Shown piece by piece: positions 44,407 to 54,699 of a stretch of DNA of 64,000 nt (the first letter of the stretch is position 1; every line of letters begins with the position of its first letter). Source of the stretch: an uncultured Anaerococcus sp. (GTDB lineage: Bacteria; Bacillota_A; Clostridia; Tissierellales; Peptoniphilaceae); the NCBI GenBank assembly GCA_902488555.1, contig CABTWT010000001.1, positions 1 to 64,000 of the forward strand, in the 5' to 3' direction. Position numbers and translations under genes: made by a program. The notes beneath the pieces are model-generated. The model was not told the origin of the DNA. It did no database searches and saw nothing but the letters and a program-made list of their open reading frames with translations.

Positions 44407-46137
44407 ATGGCAAATTGGTTTATTTATAACAAAAAATCAAATTATTTAGAAAATTTAAAAAACAAAGACATAACAAAACTACAAGCCTTAATTTTGGCTA
44501 ATAGAGATTTAACAAACAAAGAAACAGTAGAAATGTTTGTAAATCCCAATTTGGAAAAATTGCACGACCCATTTTTATTGGCTGATATGGATAAGGCGGT
44601 AGAGCTTATTATAGAAACAATAAAAAATGCTGGAGAGATTCGTATATTTGGTGATTACGACCAAGATGGGATTGCATCAGTGATGACGCTACTTGATGGA
44701 TTTTTATATTTTTATGATAACTTGTCCTATGATATTCCCCATAGAGTAGATGATGGATACGGTATGAGCGATGGTATGGTCGAAAAAGCTATAGCTGATG
44801 GTGTTTCTTTAATAATTACTTGTGATAATGGCATAACTGGCTTTGATCAAGTTGATAGTCTTAAAAAAGCAGGCATTAACGTTATAGTTACTGACCACCA
44901 CGAGATAGAAACATCTACAGATGGGGAATGGCAAGCTCAGAAACTTCCGGAGGCCGATGCAGTAATTAATCCCAAAAGGATTGATAGCTCATATCCTTTT
45001 CAGGATTTGTGTGGTGCTGGTGTTTGCTTTAAATTAATTCAGGCCTTGTATCAAAAAATTGGTGGTGACTTTGAATATTTGGCAAGCCTACTAGAATATG
45101 TTGCAATGGGAACTGTCTGCGATATTGTTTCTCTGACTGATGAAAATCGTATTTTTGTCATAGAAGGACTGAAGAGATTAAATTACACCGAAAAAATTGG
45201 AATAAAGGCTATATTAGACGAGATGAATTGGCATAAGCCAATTGATGAGTACACCCTTGGCTTTATCATAGGGCCAACTATGAATGCAACAGGAAGACTT
45301 GCTTCAGCTAAACTTGCAATAGAATTACTTATGGAAGAAGATATAGACAGTATATATGAAATTGCAAAAAAGCTTGTTTCCTTAAATGTCGAAAGAAAGA
45401 AGCTTACTGAAGAAGGTCTTGGTAAATGTATAGAGATTATAGAAAAAAATAACTATCAGGATAATGACGTAATTGTAGTTTATGAACCAACCATTAACGA
45501 ATCCATATGTGGAATAGTTGCAGGTAGGATTAAGGAAAAATATTATAGGCCTACCATTGTATTAACAAATTCACTTAAAGAAAATATTGCAAAAGGATCT
45601 GGTAGATCAATTGAAAGCTTTGATATCCACGAAGCTTGCTATAAGTATAAGGATAACTTAGAGTCTTTTGGAGGTCACAAGATGGCTTGTGGACTGTCGG
45701 TTGAAGTTTCTAGAATTGATGATTTTAGAAAATTTCTAAATGAAAATTCCAAAATGACCAAAAAAGATAAGGAAAAAGTTATTAATATTGATACTGCTAT
45801 TTCAATAGATAAGCTATCATTAGAATTTGCAGAATCTTTAAATAATTTGAAACCCTTTGGCAAAGATTTTGAGAAACCTATATTTGCCGACAAAGCTGTT
45901 ATTATTGAAAGCATAGCCATGATTGGTAAAAATAAAAATACTTTGAAATTATCTTTAAGAAAAAATGATATTATAATAAATGCTATTAAGTTTAATGCTA
46001 TAGATACAGCAAATTACTTAGTTGATAAATTTGGAAAAAATATTACTGGCAACAAGATTGATATAGTTTACTACCCTGATATTAATGAATTTAGGGGTAA
46101 TAGAACTCTTCAACTTAAACTAGTTGATATTAGGTGA
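44407..46137 (+). CDS. recJ: Single-stranded-DNA exonuclease RecJ
   Basis: 576 residues, DHH/DHHA1 family. Metal motifs: FGDYDQDGIASV, ITCDNGITG, VTDHHEIE, and the DHHA1 motif GSGRSIESFDIHEAC..GGHKMACGLS. It digests single strands 5' to 3' in recombination and repair. The ATG at 44407 follows AAGGGTG; the frame opens 66 bases earlier within the hairpin region, which I do not take as coding. Six bases before relA, suggesting one transcript. Sits at the end of a tgt-yajC-recJ run. Confidence 0.93.
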   Translation: MANWFIYNKKSNYLENLKNKDITKLQALILANRDLTNKETVEMFVNPNLEKLHDPFLLADMDKAVELIIETIKNAGEIRIFGDYDQDGIASVMTLLDGFLYFYDNLSYDIPHRVDDGYGMSDGMVEKAIADGVSLIITCDNGITGFDQVDSLKKAGINVIVTDHHEIETSTDGEWQAQKLPEADAVINPKRIDSSYPFQDLCGAGVCFKLIQALYQKIGGDFEYLASLLEYVAMGTVCDIVSLTDENRIFVIEGLKRLNYTEKIGIKAILDEMNWHKPIDEYTLGFIIGPTMNATGRLASAKLAIELLMEEDIDSIYEIAKKLVSLNVERKKLTEEGLGKCIEIIEKNNYQDNDVIVVYEPTINESICGIVAGRIKEKYYRPTIVLTNSLKENIAKGSGRSIESFDIHEACYKYKDNLESFGGHKMACGLSVEVSRIDDFRKFLNENSKMTKKDKEKVINIDTAISIDKLSLEFAESLNNLKPFGKDFEKPIFADKAVIIESIAMIGKNKNTLKLSLRKNDIIINAIKFNAIDTANYLVDKFGKNITGNKIDIVYYPDINEFRGNRTLQLKLVDIR

Positions 46138-46143
46138 GCTGAT

Positions 46144-48333
46144 ATGACAAGTGATTTTGACAAAGAATATGAAATTTTTGAAAAATTAATATTAGAAAAT
46201 AATCCCAATGCTGATATAGCTTTGATAAAAAAAGCTTATTATTTTGGTGAAGTAAATCATAGGGGACAAAAGAGAAACTCTGGTGAGGATTATTTTATAC
46301 ATCCGATTGCCGTGGCTAAGACTATTTCTAACATGAAACTTGATGATCAGACTATCTGTGCTGGGCTAATGCATGATGTTTTGGAAGACACACCAATTAC
46401 CTATGATCAGATGAAAGACGAATTTGGAGAAGAAATTACTTTTCTAGTAGAAGGAGTTACCAAACTTAAAAACCTAAATTACTCATCAAGAGAAGAAAAA
46501 CAAGCAGAAAACATCAGAAAAATGGTAATGGCCATGAGTAATGATGTTAGGGTTGTACTTATAAAACTAGCAGATAGACTTCACAATATGAGAACTTTGG
46601 AATATAAGACTCGTGAAAAACAAATACAAACTGCTACAGAGACCATTGAAATATATGTTCCACTTGCTCATAGGCTCGGTATTTATTCTATCAAATGGGA
46701 ATTAGAAGATTTATGCTTCAGATACCAAGAACCAGAGAAATACTATGAACTCGCAGAGATGGTAGCAAGTAAGAGAAGAGAGAGGGAAGCCTACATAAAT
46801 GAAATAGTCGTAACTCTTACTGATAGTCTCAAAAACAGTAAAATTAATTATGAAATATCTGGTAGACCTAAATCTCTTTACTCTATTTATAAAAAAATGA
46901 AACGCAATAACATAGTTTTTGAGGAGATATACGATTTAACAGCAGTAAGAGTTTTAGTTGATACAATTGCTGAATGTTATGAAGTCTTAGGTAAGGTCCA
47001 TTCCTTGTGGAGACCTATTCCTAATAGGATAAAGGATTATATTGGTCAACCAAAGCCAAATGGTTATAGGTCCTTGCATACGACTGTTTTTGGAGAAGAT
47101 TCTAAACCTTTTGAAGTACAAATAAGAACTCGCCAAATGCACAAAGAATGTGAATACGGGGTTGCTGCTCACTGGAGATATAAGGAAAATAACAAAAAAG
47201 AGACTGAGTTTGACTCTGCCATGGAATTTCTAAGAAGAATCATGGAATGGCAACGAGATGGCGCCGCAGATATAGACAGCCAACAATTTATGGAGACCCT
47301 CAAAACAGACTTTTTCTCTAGGGAAATTTATGTTTATTCACCAGCTGGAGAAATATATTCCCTACCATTAGGATCTTGTACCATAGATTTTGCCTATAAG
47401 GTTCATACAGAAGTTGGGAATAAATGTATAGGGGCCAAGGTAAATGGTTCCATTGTACCAGTAGCTCATAAGCTTAAAACCGGTGATGTTGTTGAGATAT
47501 TAACATCTAAAAACTCAGCTGGACCAAGTAGAGACTGGCTAAATATTGTTAAAAGTTCCCAAGCCAAAAGCAAAATAAAACAATTTTTCAAAAGAAATGA
47601 CAAAGAAGAAAACATCGAAACTGGCAAAAACCAAATTATAAGAGATATCAAAAAGAATAGAACTGGATATAAGTCATTATTAAAAGATGAATGGATAGAT
47701 GAAATCTCAAGTGAATTAGGTTTTCCTGGTGAAGATGAAATGTATGCAGCAGTTGGTTATGGTAGAATTACTAGTGAACAGGTAATTCAAAAACTTATTA
47801 AAAAAGAAAAAGAAAGTGAAAAGAAAGAAACTAATATAAACGAATCCTTAAATATTAACAAAGGGGCAAATCCTAGCAAAACATTTAAAGGTGAAGTTAA
47901 AGTTTCTGACTTAGAAGATGATATTGAAGTCAAGTTTGCAAAATGTTGTACTCCAGTACCAGGCGATCCAATCATTGGTTTTATAACTATGGGAAATGGT
48001 ATATCTGTCCATACAAAATCTTGTCCAAATATCATAAACAATCGTCATCCAGAAAGATTGATTGATGTGTATTGGCAAAATGATGAAACAGATAAGTTCC
48101 CAGTAAAAATCCAACTTATATCAAATAATTCTCCTTCGGTGATTTTTGATGTAAGTAAGATTTTGTCAGCATTAAATGTCAATATTGTTGGCATGAATGC
48201 TAGAGTAAACGACAATAACGAAGGAGTTATTGACTTGTCTGTAGAAGTAAATAGCATTGACCAACTTGATGATGTAATGGGTAAACTAAAGTCGATTTCG
48301 GCTTTATATAGCGTATACAGGGTGAATAATTAA
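46144..48333 (+). CDS. relA: Bifunctional (p)ppGpp synthetase/hydrolase
   Basis: 729 residues. HD hydrolase domain with HRGQKRNSGEDYFIHP and LMHDVLEDT, synthetase domain with DLTAVRVLVDT and NGYRSLHTTVFG, TGS domain (IYVYSPAGEIYSLPLGSC), and a C-terminal ACT domain (PVKIQLISNN..). Both active-site sets look intact, so it should make and degrade the alarmone in response to amino-acid starvation. Ends one base into dtd. Confidence 0.95.
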   Translation: MTSDFDKEYEIFEKLILENNPNADIALIKKAYYFGEVNHRGQKRNSGEDYFIHPIAVAKTISNMKLDDQTICAGLMHDVLEDTPITYDQMKDEFGEEITFLVEGVTKLKNLNYSSREEKQAENIRKMVMAMSNDVRVVLIKLADRLHNMRTLEYKTREKQIQTATETIEIYVPLAHRLGIYSIKWELEDLCFRYQEPEKYYELAEMVASKRREREAYINEIVVTLTDSLKNSKINYEISGRPKSLYSIYKKMKRNNIVFEEIYDLTAVRVLVDTIAECYEVLGKVHSLWRPIPNRIKDYIGQPKPNGYRSLHTTVFGEDSKPFEVQIRTRQMHKECEYGVAAHWRYKENNKKETEFDSAMEFLRRIMEWQRDGAADIDSQQFMETLKTDFFSREIYVYSPAGEIYSLPLGSCTIDFAYKVHTEVGNKCIGAKVNGSIVPVAHKLKTGDVVEILTSKNSAGPSRDWLNIVKSSQAKSKIKQFFKRNDKEENIETGKNQIIRDIKKNRTGYKSLLKDEWIDEISSELGFPGEDEMYAAVGYGRITSEQVIQKLIKKEKESEKKETNINESLNINKGANPSKTFKGEVKVSDLEDDIEVKFAKCCTPVPGDPIIGFITMGNGISVHTKSCPNIINNRHPERLIDVYWQNDETDKFPVKIQLISNNSPSVIFDVSKILSALNVNIVGMNARVNDNNEGVIDLSVEVNSIDQLDDVMGKLKSISALYSVYRVNN

Positions 48334-48782
48334 TGAGAGCAGTAATTCAAAAAGTTAGAAATTCAAATGTGACAGTGGATAATGAATTAATAGGAGAGAT
48401 TAAAGAAGGATATTTAGTACTTCTAGCAGTAAAAGATACTGATACTAAAGAAGATTTAGCCTATATTAAGAGAAAAATTGAAAACTTAAGAGTATTTGAA
48501 GATGAAGAAGGTAAGATGAATCTTTCTATCAAAGATGTTGGTGGAGAAATTTTGCTGGTTTCCCAATTTACACTTTATGGAGATGTGAGAAAGGGTAACA
48601 GACCTAGCTTTACACAATCTGCAGGACCTGACAAGGCTAATCAATACTATGAGCTACTTAGAGATGAGCTAATAGCTGATGGTTTTAAGGTAGAGACAGG
48701 AAAGTTCCAAGCGCATATGGAGGTTTCTCTAATTAACGATGGGCCTGTAACAATCCTACTTGATAGTGAGAGGACATTTTAG
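48333..48782 (+). CDS. dtd: D-aminoacyl-tRNA deacylase
   Basis: 149 residues. Removes D-amino acids wrongly attached to tRNA. Family marks MRAVIQKVRNSNVTVD, LLVSQFTLYGDVRKGNRPSF with the catalytic motif, and the C-terminal NDGPVTILLDSE. relA-dtd-MBL order is standard for Firmicutes. Directly abuts the next gene. Confidence 0.96.
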   Translation: MRAVIQKVRNSNVTVDNELIGEIKEGYLVLLAVKDTDTKEDLAYIKRKIENLRVFEDEEGKMNLSIKDVGGEILLVSQFTLYGDVRKGNRPSFTQSAGPDKANQYYELLRDELIADGFKVETGKFQAHMEVSLINDGPVTILLDSERTF

Positions 48783-49385
48783 ATGGAGATTAGAAGGTTT
48801 ATCTTAGGACCTGTCATGACTAACTTATATGTTGTTAGTGAAAATGGTCACGGATTTATAGTAGATGCTGTTGATCAAAGCAAGGATGTTTGTGATTATA
48901 TATCAGAAAATAACATTCAAATTGATTTCATTTTGCAAACTCATACCCACTTTGACCATGTCTTGGGCTTAGAATTTTATAAGAATAGGTATAATGCCAA
49001 AGTCTATGCGGCTAGTGAGGCTAAAGAGATTGCAAATGACAAGATGTACAATCTCGGCTTTGACTATCCAAATCTTCATGTGCCAATAGATTATTATTTG
49101 GAAGATGGTGAGATAATAAGTGACTTTGAAATAAAAGTTTTAAAAACACCAGGCCACTCTTTAGATTCAACTAGCTATAAATTAGGCAATGTTCTCTTTT
49201 CTGGAGATACCTTATTTAATATGTCCATAGGTAGGACCGATTTTCCAGGAGGAGATTATCAAACTATTATAGAATCTATAAGAGATAAATATAGCAATTT
49301 AGACAAAGATACAATTGTATATTCAGGACATGGAAACGAAACTACACTAGAATTTGAATTTACGAATAATCCGTTTTTAATATAA
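48783..49385 (+). CDS. MBL-fold metallohydrolase (glyoxalase II-like)
   Basis: 200 residues. Metal ligands are visible in THTHFDHVLG, TPGHSLDSTSY, SGDTLFNMSIGRTD and YSGHGNET. Common between dtd and hisS/aspS in Firmicutes; function is probably thioester hydrolysis but the true substrate is unknown. It starts at the base after dtd ends. Confidence 0.9.
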   Translation: MEIRRFILGPVMTNLYVVSENGHGFIVDAVDQSKDVCDYISENNIQIDFILQTHTHFDHVLGLEFYKNRYNAKVYAASEAKEIANDKMYNLGFDYPNLHVPIDYYLEDGEIISDFEIKVLKTPGHSLDSTSYKLGNVLFSGDTLFNMSIGRTDFPGGDYQTIIESIRDKYSNLDKDTIVYSGHGNETTLEFEFTNNPFLI

Positions 49386-49394
49386 GGAGTAATA

Positions 49395-51167
49395 ATGGAA
49401 TTTAAAAGAAGCCACATGTGTGGACAATTAAGAGAAGAAAATATTGGCCAAGAAGTTGTTCTAATGGGATGGGTCGCAAAAAAAAGAAACCTAGGTTCTC
49501 TTGTATTTTTTGACCTAAGAGATAAGACAGGCATCAGCCAAGTGGTTGTAAGAGAAGATGATGAAGTAAACCATGATATTGCCAGCCATCTAGGTAGTGA
49601 ATATGTCGTAGAAGTAAAGGGAAATGTTCGTGAACGTGAGAGCAAAAACCCTGATATTCCAACAGGCAATATAGAAATTGTAGCAAGTAAAATTAATATC
49701 TTGGATAAGGCAAACACACCACCAATATATATAAAAGATGACGATGATGTAGCAGAAAATCTGAGATTAAAATACAGATACTTGGATATGAGAAAACCTT
49801 CTGTTCAAAAAAATCTTAAATTAAGATCAGATATCATTAGAACTATCAGAGAATACATGTATAACAACGACTTTACAGAAGTTGAGACTCCATTTTTAAC
49901 TAAACCTACTCCAGAAGGAGCAAGGGACTATATAGTTCCATCTCGTCTAGAGCCAGGTGAGTTTTATGCACTACCACAATCCCCACAATTATTTAAACAA
50001 ATATTGATGATTGGTTCTCTTGATAGGTATTTTCAAGTTGTAAAATGTTTCAGAGACGAAGACTTAAGGGCAAACAGGCAACCAGAATTTACCCAAGTAG
50101 ATATGGAACTATCATTTGCTAACCAAGATGATGTAATTGCAATAAATGAAGGTCTCTTAAAGGAATTGTTTGATAAATACACAGATTATGATTTAAAACT
50201 TCCTATCCCTAGAATGGACTATAGTGAAGCTATGAATTCATATGGTTCAGACAAACCAGATTTAAGATTTGGATATAAGATTAATGATATATCTGAAATT
50301 TGGAAAGATAGCGACTTTAAAGTATTTGCAAATAATACAAGCGATGGAAAATCTGTTAGAGCAATTAACTTTAAAAATATTGCCGATAAATATTCTAGAA
50401 AACAACTAGATAAGCTTACTGACTTTGTAAAAGACTATGGTTTAGGTGGTCTTTCTTATATCAAATACGGAGAAGAAATTAACTCCTCTATTTCTAAATT
50501 TTTAACTGACGATATCTTAAATAAAATGGTAGAAAAACTAGAGATGGAAGATAATGATTTAGTTTTGATTGCAGCTGATAAAGATAAAACAGTTCTTGAA
50601 GGTCTTGGTGCTTTGAGAAATAAGGTTGCTAAGGACAATGAACTTTATGAAAAAGATTATGCCTTAACTTGGGTAGTAAACTTCCCAATGTTTGAATACA
50701 GTGAAGAAGAAGATAGGTATGTTGCTCAGCACCATCCATTTACTATGCCAAACGAAGAAGATATACCACTACTAAAAACACATCCAGAAAAGGTAAGAAC
50801 ACAAGCTTACGATATTGTTATTAATGGTGATGAGATGGGCGGAGGATCAGTAAGAATTAACAATTCTGATTTACAAAAAGAAGTATTTGAAGCTCTTAAA
50901 CTTACGGATGAAGATATCAAAAAGAAATTTGGTTTCTTTATTGAAGCTCTAAAATACGGTACTCCTCCTCATGCAGGTCTTGCTTATGGACTTGATAGAT
51001 TGTTGATGTTATTTGCAAAAACCGATAATATCAAAGATGTTATTGCTTTCCCAAAAACTCAATCAGCATCTTGTCCATTAAGTGAAGCTCCAACAAAAGT
51101 TGATGAGGCAGCCTTAGATGTATTACAAATTTCTATAAGGGGTGAATCTAATGGCGACAATGATTAA
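49395..51167 (+). CDS. aspS: Aspartyl-tRNA synthetase
   Basis: 590 residues. OB-fold anticodon domain (GQEVVLMGWVAKKRNLGSLVFFDLRD), class II motif 2 FRDEDLRANRQPEFTQVD, bacterial GAD insertion (about 290-400), and motif 3 GLAYGLDRLLMLFA. The start follows AAGGAG. hisS, which often lies immediately upstream, is not present in the window. Overlaps the RseC-like gene by 17 bases. Confidence 0.96.
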   Translation: MEFKRSHMCGQLREENIGQEVVLMGWVAKKRNLGSLVFFDLRDKTGISQVVVREDDEVNHDIASHLGSEYVVEVKGNVRERESKNPDIPTGNIEIVASKINILDKANTPPIYIKDDDDVAENLRLKYRYLDMRKPSVQKNLKLRSDIIRTIREYMYNNDFTEVETPFLTKPTPEGARDYIVPSRLEPGEFYALPQSPQLFKQILMIGSLDRYFQVVKCFRDEDLRANRQPEFTQVDMELSFANQDDVIAINEGLLKELFDKYTDYDLKLPIPRMDYSEAMNSYGSDKPDLRFGYKINDISEIWKDSDFKVFANNTSDGKSVRAINFKNIADKYSRKQLDKLTDFVKDYGLGGLSYIKYGEEINSSISKFLTDDILNKMVEKLEMEDNDLVLIAADKDKTVLEGLGALRNKVAKDNELYEKDYALTWVVNFPMFEYSEEEDRYVAQHHPFTMPNEEDIPLLKTHPEKVRTQAYDIVINGDEMGGGSVRINNSDLQKEVFEALKLTDEDIKKKFGFFIEALKYGTPPHAGLAYGLDRLLMLFAKTDNIKDVIAFPKTQSASCPLSEAPTKVDEAALDVLQISIRGESNGDND

Positions 51168-51567
51168 AGAAGGCACTGTCCTTGAAAATAACAATGGTAA
51201 CCTTACTGTAAGTATTGCTAGAAATGAAGCCTGCGGAGCATGTGCTGCCAAAGGCTCATGTGGGCAAAAGTCTGAAACTATAATAGAGATATTTTCTGCT
51301 GATGATATCAAAAAAGGAGATAGAATTCTTCTTGAAAGCAAGTCTTCAGATATAACGAAGTATTCTATGTATGTTTATATTCTGCCAGTTATTTTGATGA
51401 TATTAGGAGCAACTTTACCAAATATATTGTTGAAAGATAAAGGATTGGATTTAAACTTATTGACACTTTTATCAATTGTCATATTTATGGCATTATCATT
51501 TTTCATAGTTAAAGGCATAGATAGAAAAATAAAAGACGATAATGTTATGAAGGTGAGGAAAATATAA
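51151..51567 (+). CDS. RseC/MucC-like SoxR-reducing family protein
   Basis: 138 residues. N-terminal cysteine cluster [11 protein letters not shown] (Cys28, Cys31, Cys37), a small domain [15 protein letters not shown], then two membrane helices (about 71-88 and 96-118). This is the RseC plan; in clostridia such proteins lie near Rnf-type or redox genes, but here it sits between aspS and glyA. Likely membrane redox role, unproven. Start ATG 51151 lies six bases after AGGGGTG; ATG 51160 is a second choice. Confidence 0.78.
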   Translation: MATMIKEGTVLENNNGNLTVSIARNEACGACAAKGSCGQKSETIIEIFSADDIKKGDRILLESKSSDITKYSMYVYILPVILMILGATLPNILLKDKGLDLNLLTLLSIVIFMALSFFIVKGIDRKIKDDNVMKVRKI

Positions 51568-52802
51568 TGGACTACAAACTTATAAAAGAATTTGACCCTA
51601 AGGCCTATCAAGCACTGACAAAGGAAGTTCAAAGGCAAGAAGAAAACATAGAACTAATTGCCTCAGAAAACTATGTCAGCAAGGAAATTCTTGAGGCTTG
51701 TGGCTCAGTACTTACAAACAAATATGCAGAAGGTCTACCAGATAAAAGATACTATGGGGGTTGTGAAAATATCGATGTTATCGAACAACTAGCTATAGAT
51801 CGAGCTAAAGAATTATTTGGGGCAGACCATGCCAATGTACAAGCTCACTCTGGTGCAAATGCTAATATTGCAGCATATTTTGCACTTATAAATCCTGGAG
51901 ATAAGGTTTTGGCTATGGATTTGACAGAAGGTGGACACTTAACTCATGGTTCAGCCGTCAACTTTTCTGGTAAATTATACGACTTTCATCACTATGGAGT
52001 AGACCATCAAACAGGAAGAATTGATTACGATAAAGTTTTAGAAAAAGCAAAAGAAGTTAAGCCCAAACTTATAGTATGCGGAGCCAGTGCTTATCCTCGT
52101 GAAATTGACTTTAAGAAGTTTAGGGAGATAGCAGATGAGGTTGGTGCCTTATTAATGGCTGATGTAGCTCATATAGCTGGCCTTGTAGTAGCCAGAGAGC
52201 ATATGGATCCGATCCCATATTGTGATGTGGTTACTTCTACTACTCACAAAACACTTAGAGGACCAAGATCTGGAATTATCTTATGCAAAGAAGAATATGC
52301 CAAAGCAATTGATAAGGCTGTCTTCCCAGGCCTTCAAGGAGGACCTCTTGAACATATAATCTTGGCAAAAGCTCTAGGATTTAAGCAAAACTTAGATCCA
52401 TCATGGAAAGATTATGCTAAGCAAATCAAGAGAAATGCAAAAGCTATGGAAGAAGCCTTTAGAAACCATGATTTTAAAATGATTTCTGATGGTACTGACA
52501 ACCACTTATTGCTTTTAGATTTGACTAATAAAAACATTACAGGGAAAGATGCTCAGAACCTTCTTGACCAAGTTAGTATTACTACAAACAAAAATACTAT
52601 CCCAAATGAGAAGCTTTCACCTATGGTAACAAGCGGACTAAGAGTAGGTACAGCTGCCATAACTACTAGAGGAATGAAAGAAGATCAAGCAAGGAAAATT
52701 GTGGATTTAATCGCTAGAACACTTGAAAGAAAAGATAGTATCGAAAATATAAGGAAAGAAGTACTCGATCTAACAGCACAATTTCCTGTTTATAGGAGTT
52801 AA
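51567..52802 (+). CDS. glyA: Serine hydroxymethyltransferase
   Basis: 411 residues. PLP enzyme making glycine and methylene-tetrahydrofolate from serine. Conserved [13 protein letters not shown], the [20 protein letters not shown] region, VAHIAGLV, and the PLP lysine in [15 protein letters not shown]-terminal [13 protein letters not shown]. Its ATG overlaps the RseC-like stop by one base. Normal length. Confidence 0.97.
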   Translation: MDYKLIKEFDPKAYQALTKEVQRQEENIELIASENYVSKEILEACGSVLTNKYAEGLPDKRYYGGCENIDVIEQLAIDRAKELFGADHANVQAHSGANANIAAYFALINPGDKVLAMDLTEGGHLTHGSAVNFSGKLYDFHHYGVDHQTGRIDYDKVLEKAKEVKPKLIVCGASAYPREIDFKKFREIADEVGALLMADVAHIAGLVVAREHMDPIPYCDVVTSTTHKTLRGPRSGIILCKEEYAKAIDKAVFPGLQGGPLEHIILAKALGFKQNLDPSWKDYAKQIKRNAKAMEEAFRNHDFKMISDGTDNHLLLLDLTNKNITGKDAQNLLDQVSITTNKNTIPNEKLSPMVTSGLRVGTAAITTRGMKEDQARKIVDLIARTLERKDSIENIRKEVLDLTAQFPVYRS

Positions 52803-52804
52803 TT

Positions 52805-54124
52805 ATGGCTATGCCAATAGTAACATTAGTTGGAAGAACTAATGTAGGAAAAAGTACACTTTTTAATAGACTTGTCGGCAAAAGAAAGTCCATCACTGAA
52901 GATATTAGTGGTGTAACTAGAGATCGTATTGTAGATAGGGTCGAATGGCAAGGAAACGAATTTACTCTTGTGGATACTGGTGGTCTTGATATTTCAAATA
53001 AAGAAATGATGAATCAAGAGATTAAATCACAAGTTGAAAAAGCCCTATTAGAAACTGATTTAATATTGTTCGTAGTTGATGGTAGATCTGGCCTAAGTCC
53101 ATATGACAAAGAAATAGCTAATGTTATTAGAAGATACAACAAACCAATTATAATTGTTGCAAACAAAGTAGATGGTCAAAAAGTTCCTGATGACATTTAT
53201 GATTTCTATACATTTGGTTTTGACGATTTGGCTATCATTTCTGCGGAACAATCAAAGGGTCTTGGTGATTTGCTAGATCTTATAGTCGATCATATTGATT
53301 TTTCATCTTTTGAAGCAATAGAAGATGAAACAAGGATAGCTATTATAGGAAAACCAAATGCTGGCAAATCTTCCTTGGTTAATCTTTTGCTTGATGAAGA
53401 CAGGATGATTGTAACTAATGTAGCTGGTACTACAAGAGATGCTGTTGATTCCTATTGGTCTTACAATGATCACAACTATGTATTAATCGATACGGCAGGT
53501 CTGAGAAAAAAAAGCAAAGTTAGAGAAAACATAGAGTTTTATGCCAATCAAAGAACATTTGATGCTGTAGATAGCGCTGATATATGTATATTTCTTATAG
53601 ATGCAACTGTAGGTGTTACAGAACAAGATACAAAAATAGCAGGATATGCTCACAATAATAGAAAAGCTATGATAATTGTAGTTAATAAATGGGATTTAGT
53701 AGATAAAGATACTAATACCATGAGGCAGATGGAAGCAGATATTAGAAAATCATTATCATTTGCTTCATATGCACCAGTAGTCTTTGTATCAGTACTCAAA
53801 ATTCAAAGAATAGACAACTTATTGGATATGATTGAAGTAGTTGACAACAACTACAATACTAGAATTAGTACAGGCGTCTTAAATACAATTTTACAAGATG
53901 CAATAATGCTAAACCAACCACCTCAAGATAAGGGTAAGAGATTGAAAATATTTTATATGTCTCAAGTAGATGTGGCACCTCCTAAATTTATGTTATCTAT
54001 AAACTATAGGGACTTGATGCATTTTTCTTATATGAGATATTTAGAAAATCAAATAAGAAGTAATTATAATCTGACAGGAGTACCATTTAGCTTCATATTA
54101 AAAGAGAGAGGATCTGACAAATGA
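52805..54124 (+). CDS. der: Ribosome-assembly GTPase Der (EngA)
   Basis: 439 residues with two GTPase domains in a row: first G1 GRTNVGKST, G3 DTGG, G4 NKVD; second G1 GKPNAGKSS, G3 DTAGLRKK, G4 NKWD, then the KH-like domain (MLSINYRDLMHFSYMRYLEN). Needed for 50S maturation. It is followed by plsY and gpsA, the usual order. TAGGAG precedes the ATG. Confidence 0.97.
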   Translation: MAMPIVTLVGRTNVGKSTLFNRLVGKRKSITEDISGVTRDRIVDRVEWQGNEFTLVDTGGLDISNKEMMNQEIKSQVEKALLETDLILFVVDGRSGLSPYDKEIANVIRRYNKPIIIVANKVDGQKVPDDIYDFYTFGFDDLAIISAEQSKGLGDLLDLIVDHIDFSSFEAIEDETRIAIIGKPNAGKSSLVNLLLDEDRMIVTNVAGTTRDAVDSYWSYNDHNYVLIDTAGLRKKSKVRENIEFYANQRTFDAVDSADICIFLIDATVGVTEQDTKIAGYAHNNRKAMIIVVNKWDLVDKDTNTMRQMEADIRKSLSFASYAPVVFVSVLKIQRIDNLLDMIEVVDNNYNTRISTGVLNTILQDAIMLNQPPQDKGKRLKIFYMSQVDVAPPKFMLSINYRDLMHFSYMRYLENQIRSNYNLTGVPFSFILKERGSDK

Positions 54125-54696
54125 TTTTCCTAGTTGGCTTAATAGCATATCTTTTAGGTTCTATACCAAACGGCTATATAATAGGTAAGTATTTCCACAA
54201 ATCCGACATTAGAACCCTAGGTTCAGGTAATGTAGGATCTACAAATGTATTAAGAAACTACGGCAAGAAACCAGCAATAATTACATTGATACTTGATATG
54301 CTAAAGGGTTATTTAGCTGTCTTTATTGGTGAAAAATTAGCCGGTTATGATGGCATGTGTGTTGGTTTTCTTCTAGTAGTTATAGGTCATATGTACAGTA
54401 TATTTCTGAAATTTAAAGCGGGTAAAGGTGTTGCAACTTCTGCAGGTGCAATGTTATTTGTAAATCCTATGATTCTACTAATTGGTCTAGTAGTATTTAT
54501 ATTGACTGTTGTAATAAGCAAGATGGTTTCACTTGGATCAATACTTGGTGCTATTAGCGTTATGTTGCTAGCCTACATCAACTTTTATCCAAGTAAGCTT
54601 TTCTGGACTTTAATTGTGGTATGTTTATTAATTATTTATAAACATAGGTCAAACATAAAAAGAATAATTAATAGAGAGGAATCAAAAATAAGGTAG
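54121..54696 (+). CDS. plsY: Glycerol-3-phosphate acyltransferase PlsY
   Basis: 191 residues, five or six membrane helices. Conserved loops LGSIPNGYIIGKYF, GSGNVGSTNVLRNYG and FKAGKGVATSAG. Moves acyl from acyl-phosphate to glycerol-3-phosphate, first step of phospholipid synthesis. Overlaps der by four bases and precedes gpsA, which supplies its substrate. Confidence 0.96.
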   Translation: MIFLVGLIAYLLGSIPNGYIIGKYFHKSDIRTLGSGNVGSTNVLRNYGKKPAIITLILDMLKGYLAVFIGEKLAGYDGMCVGFLLVVIGHMYSIFLKFKAGKGVATSAGAMLFVNPMILLIGLVVFILTVVISKMVSLGSILGAISVMLLAYINFYPSKLFWTLIVVCLLIIYKHRSNIKRIINREESKIR

Positions 54697-54699
54697 ATT

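Noticed and set aside
49386..49394. T-box or other leader before aspS
   Set aside because: Only nine bases separate aspS from the upstream gene, and no T-box motif is present.
49259..49717. 152-codon minus-strand open frame
   Set aside because: Antisense shadow of the MBL gene and aspS; no start signal and no family features.
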